From Victivallales bacterium (GTDB lineage: Bacteria; Verrucomicrobiota; Lentisphaeria; Victivallales; SZUA-371): DNA of 6,804 nt. Location of the stretch: positions 1 through 6,804 of the forward strand of contig JAQUZV010000124.1 in the NCBI GenBank assembly GCA_028691155.1, written 5' to 3'. The notes under the pieces are model-generated. The model was not told the origin of the DNA. It was given only the letters and a program-made list of their open reading frames with translations, and ran no database searches. Made by a program: the position numbers and the translations under genes. This document shows positions 1 through 5,221 of the stretch, one piece after another (position 1 is the stretch's first letter; each line of letters starts with the position of its first letter).

Positions 1-661
1 AAAAGACAAACGCGGCAAAAATCACTTCCCTTTCCACCGCCGAAGCCTGCGCCGGATAATCGGAGATGACCGTATCATGCCCCGGCGAACGCGGCAGCAG
101 CGTCATGCGCTCCAGCCAATATTTCAGCGCACCCCGAAAATCCGTATAGCACGGCGGCGGCGCGAGACGGAAAAAAATCGGCTCCCGGGCGTCGGCAAAA
201 CACAGGGCCAGGCGTTCATCCCGCAACATCGCGGCATTGACGGCGACCGTGCCGAAGCAACGTTCGTTCAACATGAAATTCCACTCCGTAATCTCGGCCG
301 GAGAAGCCGCAAACGCCCCCTTCAGATAGCCGATCGGGCGGGCGTTGCGAAACAGGAAAAACTGATCGCGATTATAGCGATAGGCAATGATTTCATAATC
401 CACTTCCGCGCCCGGGAAAGCGATCAGCTGGTAGGCATAAACCGAATCGTGCTCCGTCCCCATGGCTCCGGCGGCATAGCCGACCGGGACGCCGTCGAGC
501 TCCAGCATCCAGCCGTTGCCGCCCGGTATTTCCAGCCGGGAGCCGAAAACAATCCGGGCCAGATCGGCGTCCGGCTCCAGCGGAACCCAAAAAGCCTGAT
601 GCAGCTTCTCGACCCGCTCCCGGATCTGCTTCAATATGTCACTGTCATATTCTTTATACAT
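1..661 (-). CDS. Hypothetical protein, C-terminus cut off by window edge
   Basis: An open frame of 220 complete codons starts at ATG 661-659 and reaches the left edge without a stop. I do not recognise the family. The protein begins MYKEYDSDILKQIRERVEKL, a charged and probably helical start, and continues as a soluble alpha/beta-looking chain with no signal peptide or membrane segment. Residues 52-67 (containing DGVPVGYAAGA) and 102-117 (containing NARPIGYLKGA) look alike at 50-residue spacing, which hints at a duplicated beta-rich unit. The GVPVGYAAG stretch faintly recalls a GNAT acetyltransferase strand, but no acetyl-CoA loop was seen, so no function is assigned. It follows thrC on the same strand after 43 bases and is probably co-transcribed. 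The start is somewhat uncertain: only a weak GGA-type Shine-Dalgarno lies upstream, and the frame stays open into the end of thrC, with an in-frame TTG in the spacer. Codon usage and GC-rich third positions match the neighbours. Confidence 0.72.
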   Translation of the reverse strand, partial: MYKEYDSDILKQIRERVEKLHQAFWVPLEPDADLARIVFGSRLEIPGGNGWMLELDGVPVGYAAGAMGTEHDSVYAYQLIAFPGAEVDYEIIAYRYNRDQFFLFRNARPIGYLKGAFAASPAEITEWNFMLNERCFGTVAVNAAMLRDERLALCFADAREPIFFRLAPPPCYTDFRGALKYWLERMTLLPRSPGHDTVISDYPAQASAVEREVIFAAFVF

Positions 662-673
662 GCCGTCCGTTCC

Positions 674-689
674 GGCCGGTCGCCCGGCC
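674..689 (-). other. GC hairpin with GNRA tetraloop in the thrC-orf spacer
   Basis: In the minus-strand transcript the sequence reads GGCCGG-GCGA-CCGGCC, a perfect six-pair all-GC stem closed by a GCGA (GNRA) tetraloop. It begins 15 bases after the thrC stop and ends 12 bases before the ATG of the next gene. No run of U follows, so it is not a classical Rho-independent terminator. It could block 3' exonucleases, mark a processing site, or limit access to the next ribosome binding site. Its function is inferred; the pairing is seen directly. Confidence 0.5.
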
Positions 690-704
690 TCCGGCAACCG
701 GATT

Positions 705-1997
705 TCAGCACCCCAACGCCCGGCGTACCGCCGCCACCGTCGGCTTGATTAGTATCGGCCGATTGGCATAAGTGCCTCGAATGCCCATGTGCTGGAGTTC
801 ATCCTTGTGATAGCCGATCACCGCATCCGGATCCTTCAGCACGTTGCCGGTCAAAATACCGACGACGCTTGCCTCGGGATCGATCACTCCGGCGTCGACC
901 AGCTTTTTCGCTCCGGCCACCGAACAGCAGGAGGCCGGTTCGGCGCCGATACCCGCCGCGTCGACCATCGCTTTGGCATCCATGATTTCCTGCTCCGTAA
1001 CCTCTTCCACCACGCCGTGGCACCATTCCAGTCCGCGCAGGGATTTTTCCCAGGAAACGGGATTGCCGATCTTAATCGCCGTGGCAATGGTTTCGGGGTC
1101 CTTGACCGGAGCAAACGGCGTATGATTCTTCCACATTTTATAGAGTGGATCGGCACCGGCCGCCTGAATAACGGCAATGCGCGGAATCTTGTCGATAATG
1201 CCCAACTGATAAAGTTCCTGCATCCCCTTGCTCAGAGCGCTGTTGTTGCCCAGATTGCCGCCGGGGATAACAAACCAGTCCGGCACCTGCCAATCCAGTT
1301 GCTGCAGAACTTCAAACCCGATGGCTTTTTGTCCTTCGATGCGGAACGGGTTGATCGAGTTGAGCAGATAGATATTGAGCTCGCGGCAAACGTCCTGAAC
1401 CAGCGCCATGGCATCATCGAAGTTGCCTTCGATCTGCAGCGTTTTACCGCCGAACGCCAAGGCCTGGGCCAACTTGCCGTAAGCGATCTTGCCTTCGGGA
1501 ATGAAGATGACCGATTTCAGCCCGGCAATCGCCGCATAGGATGCCATGCTGGCACTGGTGTTGCCGGTACTGGCGCAGGCCACGGATGAAGCATGATACA
1601 TCATGGCGGCAGTGGTGCCGCAGGTCATCCCGCGATCCTTGAAGCTGCCGGTGGGATTTTCTCCCTCATGCTTGAGCAAAAAGTTTTTCAATCCGGCGTA
1701 TTTGCCGGCCAACCCGGCCTCATACATCCGGGTATTGCCCTCCTGACGGGTAATGATCCGGTCGTCCGGCAGATCGAGAATCAGTTCTTTGTAGCGCCAG
1801 ACCCCGGAGGCAAGCGCCCCACGTTTCAGGCCCCAGCGCTCTTCCCAGGTCCGTTTGAGTGCCGCGCCGTCGATGGCATCCAGATCGCGTCTGATGTCGA
1901 GAATACCGCCGCATTCGCAATTGTAACGCATTTCATCCAAATCATAGCGGCGGCCGCAATGAACGCACTCCGCCCAGGTAGCTACTTTAAAGTTCAT
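705..1997 (-). CDS. thrC: Threonine synthase (zinc-ribbon type)
   Basis: A 430-residue cytoplasmic PLP enzyme that converts O-phospho-L-homoserine and water to L-threonine and phosphate, the last step of threonine synthesis. An N-terminal zinc ribbon is visible (C11, C14, C27, C29 in CVHCG...CECGG). The fold-type II PLP domain follows: the Schiff-base lysine is K120 in NPTGSFKDRGM (115-124), STGNTSAS spans 143-150, the glycine-rich phosphate-binding loop PGGNLGNNSA spans 245-254, EPASCCSVAGAKKL starts near 353, and TGNVLKDP spans 383-390. The length suits ribbon-bearing threonine synthases. It lacks the N-terminal region typical of the E. coli ThrC subtype. The start at ATG 1997-1995 is supported by AGGAG three bases upstream and AAGGA nine bases upstream, and it sits just before the ribbon. 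It is third in the apparent nadB-pcnB-thrC-orf unit. No homoserine kinase or dehydrogenase gene is in view. Other PLP lyases such as threonine dehydratase are less likely given the ribbon and the GNLGN loop. Confidence 0.95.
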   Translation of the reverse strand: MNFKVATWAECVHCGRRYDLDEMRYNCECGGILDIRRDLDAIDGAALKRTWEERWGLKRGALASGVWRYKELILDLPDDRIITRQEGNTRMYEAGLAGKYAGLKNFLLKHEGENPTGSFKDRGMTCGTTAAMMYHASSVACASTGNTSASMASYAAIAGLKSVIFIPEGKIAYGKLAQALAFGGKTLQIEGNFDDAMALVQDVCRELNIYLLNSINPFRIEGQKAIGFEVLQQLDWQVPDWFVIPGGNLGNNSALSKGMQELYQLGIIDKIPRIAVIQAAGADPLYKMWKNHTPFAPVKDPETIATAIKIGNPVSWEKSLRGLEWCHGVVEEVTEQEIMDAKAMVDAAGIGAEPASCCSVAGAKKLVDAGVIDPEASVVGILTGNVLKDPDAVIGYHKDELQHMGIRGTYANRPILIKPTVAAVRRALGC

Positions 1998-2000
1998 CTT

Positions 2001-2011
2001 CTCCTGTCCTT
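2001..2011 (-). promoter_or_regulatory. Ribosome binding site of thrC
   Basis: The minus strand upstream of the thrC ATG reads AAGGACAGGAG followed by AAG and the ATG. Two overlapping Shine-Dalgarno-like elements are present: AAGGA, nine bases from the start, and AGGAG, three bases from it. This is the clearest ribosome binding site in the leftward gene cluster. It fixes the thrC start and suggests strong independent translation after the 105-base spacer. Confidence 0.75.
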
Positions 2012-2083
2012 GCCTTATTATCTTATTTCATTATCTCGTTTTTCAGTTTTATCGTTATCTGCCGCGGCATCCCGGCCGATTGC

Positions 2084-2097
2084 GTTCCGACCGGAAC
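2084..2097 (-). other. Small hairpin just after the pcnB stop codon
   Basis: In the minus-strand RNA the sequence reads GTTCC-GGTC-GGAAC, a perfect five-pair stem with a four-base loop, beginning five bases after the pcnB TAA. The bases after it (GCAATCGG) hold no U-tract, so Rho-independent termination is not supported and read-through into thrC is expected. The rest of the 105-base spacer toward thrC is AT-rich with GATAAT-like strings, but no convincing -35 was found, so I do not call a thrC promoter. Confidence 0.35.
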
Positions 2098-2102
2098 TTC
2101 CG

Positions 2103-3407
2103 TTATTGGCCCGGGGTTCCCGTGGTCGCGGTGGTTTTAGGCGCCTTGTTCTGATAACGGGGACGGCGGCGGCGGCGTCCCGATTTCGCCGCATGTCGTC
2201 CGGACGCCACAGTCTGGGGTGACGGTACCGGGAAACGCTCTTCCAGATCCCGATAATGCCACCGGAGTTCATTGAGCGCCGCGACCATCTCACGGGCGTG
2301 CGGATAACCCGGATGCTGGAGCGCCCGGTGCAACTTGTCGGCCCGGAACAGTTCCGGCAACAACCGTAAAGTCCGTTCCGCCGAAAAACACAGCGCCTTG
2401 ATCGGGGTATGGGGGGCGAAAAATTCCCGCATCACCGCAAAAATATCATCGGAAAACTCTTCCCGGCTCCGCGCATCGAACCATGACTCGTCGTCAACCG
2501 CCTTGCCGTAGCGCTGTTCCAGATAGGGCAATACCAACATGGACATGGCCACGGAAATACTGTCGCGATAACATCCTTCGGCCAGCCGCCGGTTCCGTAT
2601 TTCCAGCAGTTGCATGGCCAACATCCCCTCCGGCTCGTGCCATGATGCGTTCAGGCGCGGCAAAAAATGGGTCAGAAAGCCGTAATGGTGAAAAATACGA
2701 AAAATCTTATGGCTGGAAGCATTTTTCAGAATTTTCTCCAGTTCCAGAGTCAATCGCGACGGCGCCGCCAACTGGATCAGGGGCACGCTTTTGACCAGAG
2801 CCGCTTCGGTTTCCGCCGCCAGCGTCATATCGCACTGTCCGGCGAATTTCAACGCCCGGAGCACCCGAACCGGGTCCTCCTGAAAACGCTGTTCCGGGTT
2901 TCCGATCGCCCGAACCACCCGGTCGGCAATGTCATCCAGTCCCATTCCGGTATAATCGACCAGCATCCGAGCGACCGGATCGTAAAACACCGCATTGATG
3001 GTGAAGTCGCGGCGTTCGGCATCCTCGCGGGCCGATCCGAATTCGTTGTCGTTGAAAATCATATTATCGGGCACATCGCCGAGTTTATTACGGATTTTTA
3101 CATCCTGGTCCTCGCGGCTCGGCTTGCGGCGGAAAGTGCTGATTTCAATGATTTCGCCGGCGCAATGCAGATGCACCAGACGGAATCGGCGACCGATAAT
3201 CCGGGCATGCCGGCGGCCAAACACCCGCCGGATATCTTCCGGCGTGGCGGCGGTCGAGATATCATAATCCTTGGGAATCCGGTCGATCAGAAAATCCCGT
3301 ACGGCACCGCCGACCACATAGGTTTCATAACCGGCCGTCTGCAGTTGGCGGCAAATATCGATAATATGGGCGGCAACGTCAAGTTTGTGCTCAATTGTTT
3401 TTTTCAT
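2103..3407 (-). CDS. pcnB: Poly(A) polymerase I-like nucleotidyltransferase
   Basis: A 434-residue class II nucleotidyltransferase, most likely adding poly(A) tails to RNA 3' ends. The head domain shows GGAVRDFL (33-40) and the metal-binding DxD in KDYDIS (D47, D49). The string IIGRRFRLVHL (70-80) matches the signature known to separate eubacterial poly(A) polymerases from CCA-adding enzymes. EIIEISTFR (85-93), RRDFTINA (132-139), and the nucleotide-recognition helix EDPVRVLRALKFAG (177-190) follow. A helical neck and body come next, then a basic tail with a GRRRRRPR run near 410-417, as poly(A) polymerases often have for RNA binding. The length is close to the roughly 450 residues of E. coli PcnB. 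The start at ATG 3407 lies 24 bases after nadB with only a weak AGAAG-type binding site, so translation may be coupled to nadB. A tRNA CCA-adding enzyme remains possible, because some lineages use related proteins for that role. Confidence 0.87.
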   Translation of the reverse strand: MKKTIEHKLDVAAHIIDICRQLQTAGYETYVVGGAVRDFLIDRIPKDYDISTAATPEDIRRVFGRRHARIIGRRFRLVHLHCAGEIIEISTFRRKPSREDQDVKIRNKLGDVPDNMIFNDNEFGSAREDAERRDFTINAVFYDPVARMLVDYTGMGLDDIADRVVRAIGNPEQRFQEDPVRVLRALKFAGQCDMTLAAETEAALVKSVPLIQLAAPSRLTLELEKILKNASSHKIFRIFHHYGFLTHFLPRLNASWHEPEGMLAMQLLEIRNRRLAEGCYRDSISVAMSMLVLPYLEQRYGKAVDDESWFDARSREEFSDDIFAVMREFFAPHTPIKALCFSAERTLRLLPELFRADKLHRALQHPGYPHAREMVAALNELRWHYRDLEERFPVPSPQTVASGRHAAKSGRRRRRPRYQNKAPKTTATTGTPGQ

Positions 3408-3431
3408 ACTTCTACAGCGCGTCGTGTCGAG

Positions 3432-5081
3432 TTAACGTGAATAAGGCTTCTGGATGATGGTGTTGACATTGGCCAGATCCGGATCGGAATGGGGATAGTC
3501 CGCATTGTAATGCAGTCCGCGGCTCTCTTTCCGGCTGAGGGCGGAATCGATGATAATCTCCGCCACCAGGGCAATGTTACGCAACTCCACCAGATCCGGA
3601 GTAACATAGAAATCCCAGTAATATTTTTCAATTTCCTGCCGAATGTTTTTGATCCGGCTCTTGGCGCGCTCCAGGCGCTTGTTGGTGCGGACAATGCCGA
3701 CAAAGTCCCACATGAAACGCCGGATTTCATCCCAGTTGTGCGGGATAACCACCATTTCATCCGAATCGGTGGCATTGCCGCAGCTCCATACCGGCACTCT
3801 TCCGGAGGGAAAATTGTCCTCCAACTCCTTCCGGTGGGCCAGAATATCCCGGGCGGCGAACCGCGATACCACCAGCGCCTCGAGCAAACTGTTGCTGGCC
3901 AGCCGATTGGCGCCGTGCAATCCGGTATAAGCCACTTCGCCGATGGCGTAAAGCCCCTTGATGCCGGTATAACCGTTGATATCGGTCAGCACCCCGCCGC
4001 AGGAATAGTGCGCCGCCGGCACCACCGGAATCAGATCGTGGGCCATGTTGATGCCCGCGTCCAGGCAGTGTTGGAAAATATTCGGAAACCGCTTGCGGAG
4101 CGCTTCCTCGGACTGGTTGCGGATATCCAGATAAACGCAATCCTCGCCGGTACGCTTCATTTCGTTGTCGATGGCCCGGGCCACCACGTCGCGCGGGGCC
4201 AGGCTCTTCATCTCATGATATTTGTCCATGAATTCCACCAATTGACCGCCGGGGCCTTTCCGTTTCAATACGGCCCCCTCGCCGCGAACCGCTTCGCTGA
4301 TGAGAAAGGAATGGATTTCCGGGTGAAAGAGAATGGTGGGATGAAACTGGAAAAACTCCATATTGGCAATCGGCACATTCGCCCGATAGCACATCGCCAC
4401 TCCGGCGCCGCAGGAGGTTTCCGCGTTGCTGGTATAAAGGTAGACCTTGCCGCAGCCGCCGGTGGCGACCACCGTGGCACAGGCGGTTATCGTCATGACC
4501 TCATGGGTCCGCGCATCCAGCGCATATGCGCCCATGCAACGATTTTCTCCGATCCAGCCGAGGCGTCCGACGGTAATCAGATCGATGGCCATATGGAAGT
4601 CGAGAATAGTTATTCCGGGATGCTGCTGACATGACGCCAGGAGAATGCGTTCGATTTCCGCGCCGGTAATATCCCCCGCGTGCAGAATCCGGCGGCGATG
4701 GTGCCCGCCTTCCTTGCCGAGATGATACTCATCGCCGTGATGATCGTCCCCCAATTCCCCGCGGGTGGTGAAGTGGGCGCCGCGATCGATCAGGTCTTTG
4801 ACCGCATCGGGGCCGCCTTCGACAATGGCCCGAACCGCCTTTTCATCGCAGAGGCCGGCGCCGGCTTCCAGCGTATCCTGAACATGTTCGTCAAAAGAAT
4901 CCTTCTTGTCGACCACACAGGCAATGCCGCCCTGGGCATGACGCGTATTGCATTCATCCGGCCGACGTTTGGAAATGACGACCACCGAACCGTAATCCGC
5001 CAGGTGCAACGCGGTATTCAACCCCGCAACTCCACTGCCGATTATCAGGAAATCACATCGAAGACAATTTTTTTCATTCAT
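3432..5081 (-). CDS. nadB: L-aspartate oxidase
   Basis: A 549-residue FAD enzyme that oxidises L-aspartate to iminoaspartate, the first step of de novo NAD synthesis; quinolinate synthase NadA then uses the product in the cytoplasm. The N-terminal FAD-binding motif is CDFLIIGSGVAGLNTALHLA (9-28), followed by NTRHAQGGIA (45-54). Succinate dehydrogenase/fumarate reductase flavoprotein family active-site residues are readable by motif: E124 in GKEGGHHRRR, H247 in QFHPT, R297 in LAPRDVVARAI, H358 in AHYSCGGV and R393 in ANRLASNSLLEAL. The C-terminal helical domain runs from about 440 to 549. The length matches E. coli NadB (540), and EAVRGEGAVLKR with DNEMKR favours NadB over SdhA or FrdA. I chose ATG 5081-5079 because it directly precedes the FAD motif; its ribosome site (GGA three bases away) is weak. 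The frame stays open for 32 more codons back to a TTG at 5177, but that stretch is AT-rich and unlike the family. nadA and nadC are not in view. Confidence 0.96.
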   Translation of the reverse strand: MNEKNCLRCDFLIIGSGVAGLNTALHLADYGSVVVISKRRPDECNTRHAQGGIACVVDKKDSFDEHVQDTLEAGAGLCDEKAVRAIVEGGPDAVKDLIDRGAHFTTRGELGDDHHGDEYHLGKEGGHHRRRILHAGDITGAEIERILLASCQQHPGITILDFHMAIDLITVGRLGWIGENRCMGAYALDARTHEVMTITACATVVATGGCGKVYLYTSNAETSCGAGVAMCYRANVPIANMEFFQFHPTILFHPEIHSFLISEAVRGEGAVLKRKGPGGQLVEFMDKYHEMKSLAPRDVVARAIDNEMKRTGEDCVYLDIRNQSEEALRKRFPNIFQHCLDAGINMAHDLIPVVPAAHYSCGGVLTDINGYTGIKGLYAIGEVAYTGLHGANRLASNSLLEALVVSRFAARDILAHRKELEDNFPSGRVPVWSCGNATDSDEMVVIPHNWDEIRRFMWDFVGIVRTNKRLERAKSRIKNIRQEIEKYYWDFYVTPDLVELRNIALVAEIIIDSALSRKESRGLHYNADYPHSDPDLANVNTIIQKPYSR

Positions 5082-5221
5082 TTTTCCGTACTTTATGCTA
5101 AAAAACAGGCGTTTCGGATTTTCAAAACTGATTTTTGCAAGTAAATTACACTGGATCGAGATAAGATACAATATCAATCCGTGAGATTTTGTTATAATAA
5201 CATTTGGGGAAAACTAGGGGA
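5082..5221. promoter_or_regulatory. Divergent nadB/lnt promoter region
   Basis: A 140-base spacer between divergent starts, far more AT-rich than its surroundings, as expected for a shared promoter region. Rightward, a strong extended -10 is present (listed separately). Leftward, the best -10 candidate for nadB is TGTAAT at 5150-5145 (five of six consensus bases), but no acceptable -35 sits at the right distance, so the nadB promoter is not pinned down. No operator palindrome for a known NAD regulator was recognised. Confidence 0.55.
5190..5198 (+). promoter_or_regulatory. Extended -10 promoter element for lnt
   Basis: The plus strand reads TGTTATAAT: a consensus TATAAT at 5193-5198 preceded by TG one base upstream, the full extended -10 form recognised by housekeeping sigma factor. 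No good -35 lies 16 to 18 bases upstream, which extended -10 promoters tolerate. Transcription would start near 5205, giving a leader of about 17 bases before the ATG at 5222. Confidence 0.6.

Noticed and set aside
674..689. Rho-independent terminator after thrC
   Set aside because: The stem is strong, but the bases after it (GGAACGGACGGC) contain no U-tract. It is kept only as a hairpin.
77..748. Plus-strand frame of 223 codons at the left edge
   Set aside because: It is Arg/Pro/Gln-rich and opposite the minus-strand gene, which has a better amino acid composition and lies in operon order with thrC.
789..1589. Plus-strand frame of 266 codons opposite thrC
   Set aside because: Antisense shadow of a gene with clear PLP-enzyme motifs.
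2018..2082. Possible promoter for thrC in the AT-rich part of the pcnB-thrC spacer
   Set aside because: GATAAT-like strings exist on the minus strand, but no -35 or extended -10 TG accompanies them, so there is not enough to call it.
2667..3440. Plus-strand frame of 257 codons opposite pcnB
   Set aside because: Antisense shadow of a gene with intact nucleotidyltransferase motifs.
3489..4634. A 381-codon plus-strand open frame opposite nadB
   Set aside because: It is antisense to a gene with complete NadB motifs, has a low-information composition and no recognised domain.
5082..5177. In-frame N-terminal extension of nadB starting at a TTG
   Set aside because: The 32 extra codons are AT-rich, precede the normal NadB N-terminus, and lie in the divergent promoter region. 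ATG 5081 fits the family.
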